Made by a program: the position numbers and the translations under genes
Origin: Candidatus Woesearchaeota archaeon
GTDB taxonomy: Archaea > Nanobdellota > Nanobdellia > Woesearchaeales > JAFGLG01
NCBI GenBank assembly: GCA_016928155.1
Contig: JAFGLG010000006.1
Coordinates: forward strand, 1-64,000
DNA length: 64,000 nt
Reading direction: 5' to 3'
In this document: positions 51,623 through 61,278 of the stretch, piece after piece
Numbering within the stretch: position 1 is the first letter of the stretch
Layout: every line of letters starts with the position of its first letter
The notes under the pieces: model-generated
The model's database searches: none
Seen by the model: only the letters and a program-made list of their open reading frames with translations
Told to the model about the DNA's origin: nothing

Positions 51623-52165
51623 TCAATATTTTTTTAGCAGTGTCGGGATTGCTGCTCCGATTGATGCCGGGAATGATATTGTGATTACTGCCTTGAATAC
51701 TGTGGCATGTTCCTGGAAGGAATGGTTTACCCCGAATATGTAGATCATCATGAATGAGACTATCAGTGATATCGCATATAATGTGAAGAATCTTTTTGCC
51801 CAGAACTGCCCGAATCTCCTCTCTTGTTTGTTCGGCACCCGCTGGTAGCTTATGAAGTATATCTCCAGTGTTAGAACGATCAATGTCAGTGATATTATCC
51901 ATATCACATTAAGTGCTGTCATCAGATTGACTGTCCTCACAAGAGCTCCCTTGAAGGCGAATCCTGATGCTATGACCAAGGAACCGAAGACTGCATAGAT
52001 AATGTCTTTGCTTGAGAACAGGTCTGGTTTCTTTTCGATAAGCTTCTCCTCAAGGAGCTTTATGTCCTTGAGTATCTCATCCATCTCTCTTTTCTCCTTG
52101 AACTCCTCGATGATTTTCTTCTCTTCACCTGAGAGTTTCTTTGCTGTTTTCTTTGCCTTTGCCAT
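51623..52165 (-). CDS. Four-helix integral membrane protein, DUF2391-like
   Basis: The roughly 180-residue protein has a charged helical N-terminus ('LSGEEKKIIEEFKEKREMDEILKDIKLLEEKL') and four membrane helices, with 'SYQRVPNKQERRFGQFWAKRFFTLYAISLIVS' between the second and third. It resembles the archaeal DUF2391 family of putative membrane proteins. ATG 52165 (MAKAKKTAKK) is chosen; a TTG at 52207 overlapping the previous gene is possible. Confidence 0.7.
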   Translation of the reverse strand: MAKAKKTAKKLSGEEKKIIEEFKEKREMDEILKDIKLLEEKLIEKKPDLFSSKDIIYAVFGSLVIASGFAFKGALVRTVNLMTALNVIWIISLTLIVLTLEIYFISYQRVPNKQERRFGQFWAKRFFTLYAISLIVSFMMIYIFGVNHSFQEHATVFKAVITISFPASIGAAIPTLLKKY

Positions 52166-52196
52166 TTTATTGGGGGGTGAGGGTGTATTGTCTTTT

Positions 52197-52430
52197 TCAA
52201 TAGGCAATTATCTTTAGCTCTTCGTTTTGCTCTGTCCCTTTCTCTTCTGTCTTCTCTGCAGGTGGTGCGTCGCCGAACATGTTGAAGGCTCCGGATGGGG
52301 CATCCTGGACTTCTGATAGCACAGCTTCGGATGGCACAGGTACAGGCCTATCCCCGATTATTTCCTGTAAGAACCTTATCAGTTTCCTTATCTGTTCCGG
52401 TGATTCATTGGTGTCTATAGTAATCTTCAT
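52197..52430 (-). CDS. Small hypothetical protein (77 residues)
   Basis: The protein starts 'MKITIDTNESPEQIRKLIRFLQEIIGD', a helix-forming part, followed by a Pro/Glu-rich tail. No family is recognised. It overlaps the end of the pilin-like gene by 26 bases and lies in the same operon-like run. Confidence 0.6.
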   Translation of the reverse strand: MKITIDTNESPEQIRKLIRFLQEIIGDRPVPVPSEAVLSEVQDAPSGAFNMFGDAPPAEKTEEKGTEQNEELKIIAY

Positions 52431-52818
52431 AGTGCGCTCTCTCCCAGTATATTATCCTTATGGTCTTGGGTTCATATGATGTATAATTGCCTGCTATTAA
52501 ATAGCTTTCTACTGCGACGCTTTCTTCAGGCAGTGAGCTGAGGTCTATGTCCTTGTCTCCTATGATTATCTCATAGTCGTAGAGCTTGTCGAACTTGTTG
52601 TAGTATCTGATGAGCGTCGCGTTTATGCAGGTCTTGTTCTCTGCAAGGACGCAGTTCCTGAATCCAGGATCTTTGGGCATGTCTTCGAAGATGTGCATGT
52701 CTGTCTTTGATGGTTCTGTCTCATGGAAGAAGGGTATGATGTAGAGCAGGAATACCAGGGCAAGAAGGATTGCTGCGACTGCTTCGATTATCTTGAAGAA
52801 TCCTTTTCTGCTGCTCAT
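52405..52818 (-). CDS. Pilin-like exported protein (class III signal peptide-like)
   Basis: The 137-residue protein starts 'MSSRKGFFKIIEAVAAILLALVFLLY'. A short basic start, Gly, then a hydrophobic helix with Glu six residues after the Gly resembles archaeal type IV pilin signals cut by PibD/FlaK. The outer part has two Cys and N-x-T sites ('CVLAENKTCINATL'). It follows another pilin-like gene. A longer start at 52833 exists. Assembly into a filament is inference. Confidence 0.65.
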   Translation of the reverse strand: MSSRKGFFKIIEAVAAILLALVFLLYIIPFFHETEPSKTDMHIFEDMPKDPGFRNCVLAENKTCINATLIRYYNKFDKLYDYEIIIGDKDIDLSSLPEESVAVESYLIAGNYTSYEPKTIRIIYWERAHYEDYYRHQ

Positions 52819-52826
52819 CAAGGTCA

Positions 52827-54071
52827 TCACCATGTCATTATCAGGATGTAATAATCCTTTTTCTCTCCGTCTATTTCATCTGGGAGTGTTTTTGCCAGGA
52901 CCCTCTTTGAGTTGACCTGCGCCATCTGGTACGGCTCCTGTCCTGTGCTGAACACTGTGGCCCCTGTACTGGATAATACCTGTATGTCGAATTCCTTGTT
53001 CCTCTGGTATGCCCATCTTGATTTCATTTCTTCATAGCTCTCATTCATGCTGCCTAGCTTGTTGGGGTCAAGGAGTGTGTATCTCTCTTCATGGCCTATC
53101 CATGCATGATGGTGTTCGAAGCCTGATGGGACATGTTCATCGTCTTCAAATACAGCTATCTTGTATTCTGTGTCATTGAGGTTGAAGTCTATGTAGATGT
53201 CTGTCTCTTCCCCTCCGCAGACAGTGTAATCAACTTCTTTTGTGAATTTTATGGAGAGCGCTCCTCCACCGTGGAGATTTAGGTAATCATCTGTCTTCAT
53301 GATGCACTCTGTCTCGTTGAAGCTCCCGAATTCTGAATTGTCGAAATAATAGTTGGGATAACTCTTGGCTTTGATCTTTATCCTCATCATTTTGCTTTCA
53401 TGAGGGCTTTTTGCTTTTATTATTCCATATATCCCATCATTCTCTGCTGTCATGATATTGGAATGGTCGAATATGCTGGTTGTCATCTTATATTTTGAAT
53501 GTATGCTGCTCGAGGCGAACCCTGTACTCTCAGGGATGATGTCTGCATTGTTTATCTGTATCCTGAAATCAGTTATTACCGGATTCCCGTTGTAGGAATA
53601 GAGTCTGAGGTTTGAATTTAGATAGTTTATTATTGATTTCCCGGTTCTTGTCTCATTCTCTTCTGCGTGGAATTGCAGCAGTCTTTCTTGGCCTTGCACT
53701 GTGATCGGCCTGTCTGATAATGTGAGTTTTCTTGTCTTGTATCCCTGCGGCAGGTTGTCTATGAATATCAGTTTCCCTTCATCAGTCACGAATTGGATGT
53801 TCTCGAGAAGCGCTTCTCCTGTCTGGAACGGATAGTCGATGAGTATTGCGGCGTGCTGCTGCACTTCTTCGCTGCTTATGAGGATTGGATATTCCCTCAC
53901 TTGTGTGAATGTCTCTGCTTTTAGGTTTTCCAGCACAAGCCCTGTGTAGTCTGTCACTTCCCGTGTTGTGAACAGTGAAGGTCTTGCGTAGATGAAGAAC
54001 AGCGTCAGGAATAGCAGGAATATGCTCAGGCTGATCACCCAGTCTATCTGTGTCACTCCTCTTTTTTTCAT
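52827..54071 (-). CDS. Large pilin-like exported protein
   Basis: The 414-residue protein starts 'MKKRGVTQIDWVISLSIFLLFLTLFFIYA', again basic residues, Gly and an acidic residue five positions into a hydrophobic helix. The long outer domain is beta-rich, with N-x-T/S sites and a few Cys. It resembles a large minor pilin or secreted anchor protein. ATG 54071 avoids a frame through tRNA-Val. No secretion ATPase is in the window. Confidence 0.7.
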   Translation of the reverse strand: MKKRGVTQIDWVISLSIFLLFLTLFFIYARPSLFTTREVTDYTGLVLENLKAETFTQVREYPILISSEEVQQHAAILIDYPFQTGEALLENIQFVTDEGKLIFIDNLPQGYKTRKLTLSDRPITVQGQERLLQFHAEENETRTGKSIINYLNSNLRLYSYNGNPVITDFRIQINNADIIPESTGFASSSIHSKYKMTTSIFDHSNIMTAENDGIYGIIKAKSPHESKMMRIKIKAKSYPNYYFDNSEFGSFNETECIMKTDDYLNLHGGGALSIKFTKEVDYTVCGGEETDIYIDFNLNDTEYKIAVFEDDEHVPSGFEHHHAWIGHEERYTLLDPNKLGSMNESYEEMKSRWAYQRNKEFDIQVLSSTGATVFSTGQEPYQMAQVNSKRVLAKTLPDEIDGEKKDYYILIMTW

Positions 54072-54089
54072 TTTGGGTTTTGGTACTGA

Positions 54090-54162
54090 TGGGCCCACTG
54101 GGAATCGAACCCAGGATCTTCGCCTTGTGAAGGCGACGTCATAGCCACTAGACCATGGGCCC
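54090..54162 (-). tRNA. tRNA-Val (CAC)
   Basis: Acceptor GGGCCCA pairs with TGGGCCC, anticodon stem TCGCC/GGCGA holds loop TTCACAA, and the T arm is CTGGG-TTCGATT-CCCAG. The discriminator is A. No intron and no encoded CCA. Confidence 0.95.
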
Positions 54163-54183
54163 AGTTTATTCTTTGATTATTCT

Positions 54184-55380
54184 TCAATATTTGACTAATT
54201 CCACTATAAAAGCATCTTCTGTGGGATATTCCTTTATAAGTGCTGGTATCAGACCCAGTTTTTTAATTTTACCTAATTCTTCCTTGTTTTCCCCTAGTTC
54301 TTTTATAAATAAAGGGCTTGTCAGTATCCTTGCCCTCTTTTGGTCAAGCTCTATCATCCCGTTAGGGATCTCATATCTCTTTTTGATATGCACCATTGCT
54401 TTTCTTAGCTTTGGCAGGTCTATCGCGTGGAACCTTGATTTTATGCTGCCGGGATAGAAAGCGCCCCTGTAGAGTATCCCGTCTTCAAGCATCACATCGA
54501 ATCTCCTTTTCGCATTCTTTGCTCTTCTTTTTATTCTCTCTGTCATCTGCACCTTGTCTTTCAGCTTTGCTGTGCAGTAATGCACATCCAGCTTTGTGTT
54601 CTCGGCGCAGTATTTCAGTACCTTCTTGGCGCTCTCTTCTGATCCCTTCACCGCATATGAGACTTTGTTCTTCGTCAGGAGCCCTCTTTTGAGGAATTCC
54701 CCGATGTTGTCTTCGGATATCTCGAATTCATTGAGGTTGAGGAATTTCACTTTGTTTCTGATGTACTTGACCATCTCGATGATCTTCTCCTCTTGCCCGG
54801 GTATCACAGGTATCTCGATCCCGGTATCCCAGTCATATTTGTTCACTAGGTCAAGCCTGTTCCAGAATACCTTATCATATAGGTCAAGGTGCAGCCTTAT
54901 CTCATCAAGCCTTGCTTTATGGAGCTTATCCAGTCTCTCCGTTGTCACAGACACTGGTGATGTATAGAGATGCACATGGAACTCCTTGCCGAATCTCCTT
55001 TTCATTGCCCTTATGAGTCTTGCTGTGCGATCGATCCTGGCAAGCGGATCCCCTCCTGTCATCCCCATGCCTTTTGAGTTGCATAGCTCTGCTTCCTTGA
55101 TCACGCTGTTTATCATCTTTTTTTCGTCTTCATTCCCGGCTTCCCATTCATTTGCATATGTCACATCCTTGAATCTCTTCTTTTCTGAGACAGGGCAGTA
55201 ATAGCAGTTGCGGGGGCAGACCCCTGTGACAAACATCACTAGTTTCTCACCGCGGACGCATTGCCGGCATCCTTTAGGCAGTTTGCCGACAAGTCTGGAA
55301 TGGTATTTTGTCTTCCTTATCTTTCTTGTCTTTCTTTTTTTCATTGTTTTTCTTGTTTTTATCTTTGTTATTTTTCTCAT
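54184..55380 (-). CDS. Radical SAM protein (COG2108-like)
   Basis: The 398-residue protein has a very basic N-terminus, a C-x2-C ('GCRQCVRG'), and the radical SAM cluster motif C-x3-C-x2-C in 'GVCPRNCYYCPVSEKKRF'. 'GMTGGDPL' is the SAM-binding G-G-D segment. The architecture is that of an archaeal family sometimes linked to AmmeMemoRadiSam-like proteins. The C-terminal third carries more basic and hydrophobic strands. The start overlaps the TatD stop (ATGA). The reaction is unknown. Confidence 0.87.
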   Translation of the reverse strand: MRKITKIKTRKTMKKRKTRKIRKTKYHSRLVGKLPKGCRQCVRGEKLVMFVTGVCPRNCYYCPVSEKKRFKDVTYANEWEAGNEDEKKMINSVIKEAELCNSKGMGMTGGDPLARIDRTARLIRAMKRRFGKEFHVHLYTSPVSVTTERLDKLHKARLDEIRLHLDLYDKVFWNRLDLVNKYDWDTGIEIPVIPGQEEKIIEMVKYIRNKVKFLNLNEFEISEDNIGEFLKRGLLTKNKVSYAVKGSEESAKKVLKYCAENTKLDVHYCTAKLKDKVQMTERIKRRAKNAKRRFDVMLEDGILYRGAFYPGSIKSRFHAIDLPKLRKAMVHIKKRYEIPNGMIELDQKRARILTSPLFIKELGENKEELGKIKKLGLIPALIKEYPTEDAFIVELVKY

Positions 55381-56129
55381 CCGAAGAACCTCTGGTATGT
55401 CATGAACAGCTCATTCATCATGTCTTCTTGTGTAGACCCTTTCAGCTCTGCTATCTTCTTTGCTCCATCGACCGCAAATGCCGGTTCATTGAGCTTGTTC
55501 TTTTCAGGACCGAGATAAGGTGCATCTGTCTCTGTCATGAGATGGCTTGCAGGTATTGTCTTTGCCAGGTCTTGGAAGTGCTTGTCACGCACAATAGAAG
55601 GAGGTATCGAGAAATGGTATCCTGCATCGAATATTTTCTTTGCCAGCTTCAGGCTTCCGCCATAGCAGTGGAAGTCTGCTTTCTTGATCCTTGAGCTCTG
55701 CAGCATCTCAAATGCATCTTTCTCTGCTTTTCTGGTGTGTATGATCAATGGTTTCTTAATCTTTTCAGACAATTCAATTATCCTGCTGAACAGCTGCTTC
55801 TGCTTCTCCACAAAACTTGTGTCCCAGTGATAGTCCAGGCCGACCTCTCCTATTGCGATTATTCTGTCTTTCTGTTTCCTGATGAATCCGATGTCATCAT
55901 CGATCTGGGCATCTGTCATGTCCTTGCATTCTAGTGGATAGAATCCCAGCGCTGCCTTGACAATCTCGTATTTCCCGCAGATGGCAAGTGTCTCCTGATT
56001 GCTCGCATAGTTTGTCCCATTATTGATTATGGCCTTTACTCCTGCTTTCCTGGCCCGCTCTATGACTGACTCTATTTTGCCTTCGAATTTTGCATCATCC
56101 AGATGGCAATGCACATCCACATACATCAT
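55377..56129 (-). CDS. TatD family metal-dependent hydrolase (DNase)
   Basis: The 250-residue protein has the TatD motifs: 'YVDVHCHLDD', 'AIGEVGLDYHWDTSFVEKQKQLF', 'PLIIHTRKAEKDAFE', 'DFHCYGGS' and 'MTETDAPYLG'. All metal-binding His, Glu and Asp residues are in place. TatD enzymes are 3'-5' exonucleases that act in DNA repair or clearance. It is translationally coupled to the radical SAM gene. Confidence 0.94.
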   Translation of the reverse strand: MMYVDVHCHLDDAKFEGKIESVIERARKAGVKAIINNGTNYASNQETLAICGKYEIVKAALGFYPLECKDMTDAQIDDDIGFIRKQKDRIIAIGEVGLDYHWDTSFVEKQKQLFSRIIELSEKIKKPLIIHTRKAEKDAFEMLQSSRIKKADFHCYGGSLKLAKKIFDAGYHFSIPPSIVRDKHFQDLAKTIPASHLMTETDAPYLGPEKNKLNEPAFAVDGAKKIAELKGSTQEDMMNELFMTYQRFFG

Positions 56130-56201
56130 ATCACCAAGGCATTCAGAATGAGCTTTTATTTATAAATATGAAGAAAAAAAGAAAAAATTAGCTGATTACA
56201 G

Positions 56202-56981
56202 CTACTTCGCAGCTGCCAGAGCCTCGTTGATTGCTGCCTCGAATGCAGTATAAGGCTGCGCTCCTGAAAGCAGCTTGCCGTTGATGATGAATCCTGGTGT
56301 TCCTCTGATTCCTGCTGCCTGTCCGTCCTGCATGTCCTTTGCTGTCTCAGCTGCCATCTTGCCAGAGTCCAGGCATGAATTGAAATCATCAGTGTCAAGC
56401 CCTATGTCTGCTGCATACTGCTTGAATGAATCCACGCCGCCAGTGACTCCTGACTCGAATAGCTTGTCATGCATCTCCCAGTACATGTCCTGTTCTCCTG
56501 CGCACTCTGCAGCCTCTGCTGCCTTCTGTGCGTTCTGGTGGAACGAGAGCGGGAAATCCCTGAACACATATTTGACTTTGCCTGTCTTGACATAGTTGTC
56601 CATTATCTGGCCATATGTGTCTCTATAATACCTCCCGCAGAAAGGGCATTCGAATTCTGAGAATTCCACAATGGTTACTGGAGAATCCTTGTCTCCCTTG
56701 ACTGTATCATCATCTACCAGTTTCTTCATGTCGATTGTTGGCTGGGTAGGGTTTGTTGGCTGGGTCGGCTGTGTAGGTTTTGCATCTGCATCATCATCCA
56801 CAGCTGCAGTCCCTAGATCCATCTTTCCGGGCAGTCCATTCACCTGGAATATCAGGATGACCATCAGGAGGATTTGTACTCCTCCTATCCAGAATATTGC
56901 TTTGTCTGTATGTGTATGGTTTTTTTCATTTGAGGTATGCTTGTGTTCAGCATGTTCCTTTTTCTCATTTTTCTCTTCCAT
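56202..56981 (-). CDS. Membrane-anchored DsbA-like thiol-disulfide protein
   Basis: The 259-residue protein has a His-rich cytoplasmic N-terminus, a helix at about 28-48, a T-Q-P repeat linker and a thioredoxin-fold domain with 'EFECPFCGRYY' (C-P-F-C active site) and cis-Pro 'RGTPGFIING'. This is the DsbA/DSBA-like group. It should oxidise or isomerise disulfides outside the cell, in keeping with the many Cys-bearing exported proteins of this window. AGGAGGT precedes the ATG by eight bases. Confidence 0.92.
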   Translation of the reverse strand: MEEKNEKKEHAEHKHTSNEKNHTHTDKAIFWIGGVQILLMVILIFQVNGLPGKMDLGTAAVDDDADAKPTQPTQPTNPTQPTIDMKKLVDDDTVKGDKDSPVTIVEFSEFECPFCGRYYRDTYGQIMDNYVKTGKVKYVFRDFPLSFHQNAQKAAEAAECAGEQDMYWEMHDKLFESGVTGGVDSFKQYAADIGLDTDDFNSCLDSGKMAAETAKDMQDGQAAGIRGTPGFIINGKLLSGAQPYTAFEAAINEALAAAK

Positions 56982-57139
56982 CTATACAACCTCCTAGATT
57001 ATTTGATATCTCAATGCCTCCATTTATGATATTGGATTGGAGAACTATGTTTCATTATCTGAAACAATATATAAATGGTTCCGAAATGAAGACAAAACAT
57101 TAATTAATAGGTTCTGACACCTATGCTTGTTGTTTCAAA

Positions 57140-57646
57140 ATGCGTAACATAACACTTAAAGCCTATAAGAACCTTGGATTTGGCATCCTGACAGCTTCTC
57201 TTATCATAGCAATAGCCCTTACCATGCTTACTTACATATATCGTGATATGACCAGCGCAAATAAGGTTATTACATCATTATTGGACAACCATCTGACCAT
57301 TCTTATCATAATGATCATCATCAGCATTGCATTCGGTTTCTTCTGGGCCCAGATATCTTATGCTGAGATCTCCAAGACCAAGAAGCAGACCAAGACCATG
57401 ATGGATATCATCTCAATCTTCCTCAGCGAGGACGAGAAGGTTATCTTGGGTCATCTCGTGGAGAACAAAGGCAGATCGAGCCAGGCTGAGATCTCGAGGC
57501 TTCCTGGCATGACAAGGGTGAAGGCATATAGGCTTCTTCAGCGCATGCACGAGAAGAATCTCATTGATATTGAGACCCATGGCAAATTAAGGAATATAAT
57601 CCTGCATCAGAATATTCTTTATATGCTGTCTGAACAGCAGGTTTAG
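57140..57646 (+). CDS. Membrane-bound winged-HTH regulator
   Basis: The 168-residue protein has two membrane helices (about 12-33 and 50-72) and a C-terminal winged helix ('DEKVILGHLVENKGRSSQAEISRLPGMTRVKAYRLLQRMHEKNLIDIETHGKLRNIIL'). Such membrane-anchored wHTH proteins are frequent in archaea. It is divergent from the DsbA-like gene, so it may regulate that gene in response to a membrane or envelope signal; this is inference. Confidence 0.82.
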   Translation: MRNITLKAYKNLGFGILTASLIIAIALTMLTYIYRDMTSANKVITSLLDNHLTILIIMIIISIAFGFFWAQISYAEISKTKKQTKTMMDIISIFLSEDEKVILGHLVENKGRSSQAEISRLPGMTRVKAYRLLQRMHEKNLIDIETHGKLRNIILHQNILYMLSEQQV

Positions 57647-57738
57647 ACATTCTTATAGCATAATCCCACAGACAATATGTACTCCATTCTCATAAAATTT
57701 ATAAAACTGGGCTTTTTGGACTGATTCAGGTGATATTT

Positions 57739-58167
57739 ATGGCAATTGTTGGTATGAGTTTCATAAAGATTGTTGCTGAGAAAAAAAACCCTATAAAAGG
57801 CAAGGTGGGTATAAGCAATAATGTTGGGATTAAGAAGGTAGAAAAGGCTGATTTAGCCTTGGGAACAGCAAAACAGGAAGGATTGCGCTTTGAATATGAA
57901 TTCAAGTCAAAATATGACCCAGAAATTGGGGAGATACTTATTATTGGTGATGTCCTTTTGCTGGAATCACCTGAGACAGTGAAACAGGTCATGGATTCAT
58001 GGAAGAAAGACAAGAAAGTGCCTGGTGCCATGATGAAGTCTCTTCTTAACAATATCCTGACAAAGTGCAATATCCAGGCTCTTATCTTGAGCAGGGATCT
58101 GAATCTTCCTCCGCCCATACCTATGCCTAAGGTGGATGTCAAGGAGAATCCGAAACCTTCGAAATAA
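57739..58167 (+). CDS. Conserved archaeal protein of unknown function
   Basis: The 142-residue protein has the pattern 'IVGMSFIKIVAEKK', 'LRFEYEFKSKYDPEIGEILIIGDVL', 'SWKKDKKVPGAMMKSLLNNILTKCNIQALILSRDLNLPPPIPMPKV'. I recall similar archaeal proteins and the beta-sheet plus long helix layout suggests a SecB-like fold, but this could not be checked. ATG 57739 is chosen over GTG 57730. It lies upstream of the Cdc48 gene on the same strand. Confidence 0.75.
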   Translation: MAIVGMSFIKIVAEKKNPIKGKVGISNNVGIKKVEKADLALGTAKQEGLRFEYEFKSKYDPEIGEILIIGDVLLLESPETVKQVMDSWKKDKKVPGAMMKSLLNNILTKCNIQALILSRDLNLPPPIPMPKVDVKENPKPSK

Positions 58168-58229
58168 TTCTTTTTCTTTCCAAAAGCTTTATTTATTCAT
58201 CAGGTATTGAATTTTAAAAAGGTGGTAAC

Positions 58230-60503
58230 ATGAAGGAATTTGAGCTTAAGGTCGCAGAGGCCATTCAGGATGATGTCAATAAGGGCATTGTCAGGATTGA
58301 TTCTAATCTTATGAGGCAGATGGGTGTAAGGCCGGGAGACATCTTGAAGATCGCTGGCGAACGTGATGCTGTTGCGATTGTTGACCGTGCTTATCCGGGG
58401 GACATCGGACTCAACATCATAAGGATGGACGGCATAATAAGGAGGAATGCCAAGACTGCTATTGGTGAGACTGTGAAGGTCGAGAAAGCTGCAGTGAAGG
58501 AAGCCAAGAGGATAACGATCGCTCCCGCTAAAGAGGGTGTCATGATAAAGGCTCCGCCGAACATATTCAAGCAGGGTCTTCTGGGCAGGGCTGTTTCGAA
58601 AGGTGATATCGTTTCTTTAGGAGGCACAAGATCAAGGAAATCCACCATGTCATCCTCTCCATTCTTTGAGGATATCTTCAACATGCTTGATGAGAACATG
58701 CTTGGCTTTGGTTTCGGTGACCTGAAATTCATTATTGTCGACACTAATCCCAAGGAGGCTGTCATAATCACAGAGCTCACAGAGGTCATCTTCAATCCCG
58801 AGCCTGCTGAGATTTCTGAGCAGGAAGCTGTCCCTGAAGTGACTTATGAGGATATCGGCGGATTGAATGATGAGATCACGAAGATAAGGGAGATGGTCGA
58901 GCTTCCATTGAAGCATCCTGAGATATTTGAGCGCCTCGGCATTGAGCCGCCTAAAGGTGTCTTGCTTCATGGCCCGCCGGGAACTGGAAAGACTCTCCTG
59001 GCAAAAGCGGTTGCTAACGAGACCTCGTCGCATTTCCTTACTATAAACGGGCCTGAGATAATGTCTAAATATTACGGCCAGTCTGAAGAGAATCTCAGGA
59101 AGAAGTTCGAGGAGGCAGAGAAGAATGCCCCTGCTATCATCTTCATCGACGAGATTGACGCTATTGCTATCAAGAGGGAGGAATCAAAAGGTGAGGTTGA
59201 GAGGCGTGTTGTAGCTCAGCTTCTTTCCTTGATGGATGGTCTGCAGTCAAGAGGTCGCGTTGTTGTCATCGCCGCTTCGAACATCCCCCATGCATTGGAT
59301 CCTGCCCTGCGAAGGCCGGGAAGGTTTGACAGGGAGATCGAGATCGGTGTCCCTGGCAAGGAAGGCAGGCTCAATATCCTGAAGATCCATACCAGGAACA
59401 TGCCGCTGGCAAACACTGTCAATCTGAAGAAGATTGCTGATATAACCCATGGTTTTGTCGGCGCTGACCTGTCATCGCTTGCAAAAGAGGCTGCAATGAT
59501 TGTTCTTAGGAAGGTTCTTCCTGACCTGAAGCTTCATGAGGATGAAACGATCCCGAAGGATGTCCTGGAGAAGCTTAGGATTAATCAGAAAGATTTCCTT
59601 GAGGCACTCAAGATTGTAAGGCCGAGCGCCATGAGAGAGGTCCTTGTTGAAGTGCCGAACATCAAGTGGACTGATGTCGGCGGGCTTGAGGACGCTAAGC
59701 AGGAGCTTATTGAGGCTGTTGAGTGGCCTCTGAAATATCCTGATGCATTCAAGAGGCTTGGTGTGAATCCGCCGAAAGGTGTCCTCATGTATGGCGCTCC
59801 GGGCACTGGAAAGACCATGCTGGCCAAGGCTGTGGCTAATGAGTCTGAATCCAATTTCATTCTTGTGAAAGGGCCTGAGCTATTGAGCAAGTGGGTCGGC
59901 GAGTCAGAGAAGGCTGTCAGGAAGATCTTTGAGAAGGCGCGCCAGACTGCTCCTACGATCATTTTCTTTGATGAGATGGATGCTCTTGCCCCAAGGCGCG
60001 GCATATCCACTGATTCTCATGTCAGTGACAAGGTCGTGAACCAGCTTCTCACTGAGATGGATGGCTTGGAGGACATGCATGATGTTGTCATGATCGCTGC
60101 AACAAACAGGCCGGATATCATTGACAGCTCTCTGCTGAGGCCCGGAAGGTTCGATCGCCTGATCCTGGTTGACGTGCCTGATGAGGCATCAAGGCTGAAG
60201 ATCCTTGAGGTCCATACAAAGGGGATGCCTGTCGAAGACATTGATCTGCCTGAGATTTCCAAGAGCACAAAAGGCTATGTGGGAGCTGATCTCGAGTCAG
60301 TCTGCAGGGAAGCGGCTATTCTTGCTCTCAGGGAGAATATGAAAGCCAAGAAGATCCTGAAGAAGCATTTCAGCGCTGCCCTGAAAAAAGTGAAGCCTTC
60401 TGTGACTGTTGATGTTGAGAAAGGTTACAAGGAATTGGGCGATACGCTCAAGGCTGAACGGGGCAAGGGGATAAATGAGGACAGGCCGTCTTATATGGGC
60501 TAG
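58230..60503 (+). CDS. cdc48: Cdc48/VAT-type AAA ATPase
   Basis: The 757-residue protein unfolds proteins, often to feed the proteasome. The N-domain is a double-psi barrel ('[16 protein letters not shown]'-like start, '[11 protein letters not shown]', '[15 protein letters not shown]'). The two AAA domains have Walker A '[17 protein letters not shown]' (near 248) and '[17 protein letters not shown]' (near 521), with 'FIDEIDAIA' and '[13 protein letters not shown]', and Arg fingers '[13 protein letters not shown]' and '[13 protein letters not shown]'. AGGTGGT precedes the ATG. Length is normal, and the gene is probably the main unfoldase. Confidence 0.97.
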   Translation: MKEFELKVAEAIQDDVNKGIVRIDSNLMRQMGVRPGDILKIAGERDAVAIVDRAYPGDIGLNIIRMDGIIRRNAKTAIGETVKVEKAAVKEAKRITIAPAKEGVMIKAPPNIFKQGLLGRAVSKGDIVSLGGTRSRKSTMSSSPFFEDIFNMLDENMLGFGFGDLKFIIVDTNPKEAVIITELTEVIFNPEPAEISEQEAVPEVTYEDIGGLNDEITKIREMVELPLKHPEIFERLGIEPPKGVLLHGPPGTGKTLLAKAVANETSSHFLTINGPEIMSKYYGQSEENLRKKFEEAEKNAPAIIFIDEIDAIAIKREESKGEVERRVVAQLLSLMDGLQSRGRVVVIAASNIPHALDPALRRPGRFDREIEIGVPGKEGRLNILKIHTRNMPLANTVNLKKIADITHGFVGADLSSLAKEAAMIVLRKVLPDLKLHEDETIPKDVLEKLRINQKDFLEALKIVRPSAMREVLVEVPNIKWTDVGGLEDAKQELIEAVEWPLKYPDAFKRLGVNPPKGVLMYGAPGTGKTMLAKAVANESESNFILVKGPELLSKWVGESEKAVRKIFEKARQTAPTIIFFDEMDALAPRRGISTDSHVSDKVVNQLLTEMDGLEDMHDVVMIAATNRPDIIDSSLLRPGRFDRLILVDVPDEASRLKILEVHTKGMPVEDIDLPEISKSTKGYVGADLESVCREAAILALRENMKAKKILKKHFSAALKKVKPSVTVDVEKGYKELGDTLKAERGKGINEDRPSYMG

Positions 60504-60519
60504 TTGAGGGATAAGAAAA

Positions 60520-61275
60520 ATGGCTGAACTGAAGAAGCTGGTGGATTACCTGGATTCTCTTTATCAGCCGAAGGCATTTGATGATCTTCTCATGAATGGC
60601 CTGTTGATTGAAGGCAGGAATTCTGTGAAGAAGATTGCTGTGGTTGTCGACGCTTCGATGGAAGCTTTTGAATTGGCCAGGAAGAGAGGGTGTCAGCTGG
60701 TGATAGCCCATCATGGTTTTATCACAAAGGACAAGCCCATCAGGGGTATCTGGAAGAAGCGCCTTAAGTATCTGATTGATAATAATATGTCTCTTTATGT
60801 GATACATTTCCCTTTGGATTATCATCAGGAGATGAATCATAATGGAGAACTGGCAAGGATGTTCAAGGCCAAACCCATCTCTCCTCTTTTCAAGGATGGC
60901 AACAGGGAGTTTGGTGTTGTGGCTGAATTTGATGAGCACAAGAAGAGGGAGGATTTCATGGTTGAAGTTGAGCAGAAGCTCGACACCCCGTGTCATCTTC
61001 TTGCTTTTGGGAAGAAGAGTGTGAAGAGGGTGGGGATATCCTGCGGTTCAGCACCGAGGGATCTTACTGATATCGAGCATCATGACCTTGATCTCTTGTT
61101 CACAGGGGAGCCGAAGCATTCTAATCATCATGACGCCCTTGAGATGAAGCTTAATGTGCTTTATGCAGGCCATTATGCTACTGAAAAGCCAGGGATGTGG
61201 CTTCTCCAGAAGCATATTGAGAAAAGGTTCAAGGATATCAAGACATTTTTCCTTGACATACCGACAAGTGTGTGA
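60520..61275 (+). CDS. Nif3-like dinuclear metal-centre protein
   Basis: The 251-residue protein is of the NIF3/YbgI family, also annotated as GTP cyclohydrolase I type 2. Metal-binding residues are in 'VIAHHGFI', 'CGSAPRD' and 'GEPKHSNHHDALEMKLNVLYAGHYATEKPG'. Its true function is unsettled. It lies 16 bases after the Cdc48 gene and four bases before gatD. Confidence 0.93.
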   Translation: MAELKKLVDYLDSLYQPKAFDDLLMNGLLIEGRNSVKKIAVVVDASMEAFELARKRGCQLVIAHHGFITKDKPIRGIWKKRLKYLIDNNMSLYVIHFPLDYHQEMNHNGELARMFKAKPISPLFKDGNREFGVVAEFDEHKKREDFMVEVEQKLDTPCHLLAFGKKSVKRVGISCGSAPRDLTDIEHHDLDLLFTGEPKHSNHHDALEMKLNVLYAGHYATEKPGMWLLQKHIEKRFKDIKTFFLDIPTSV

Positions 61276-61278
61276 TTT

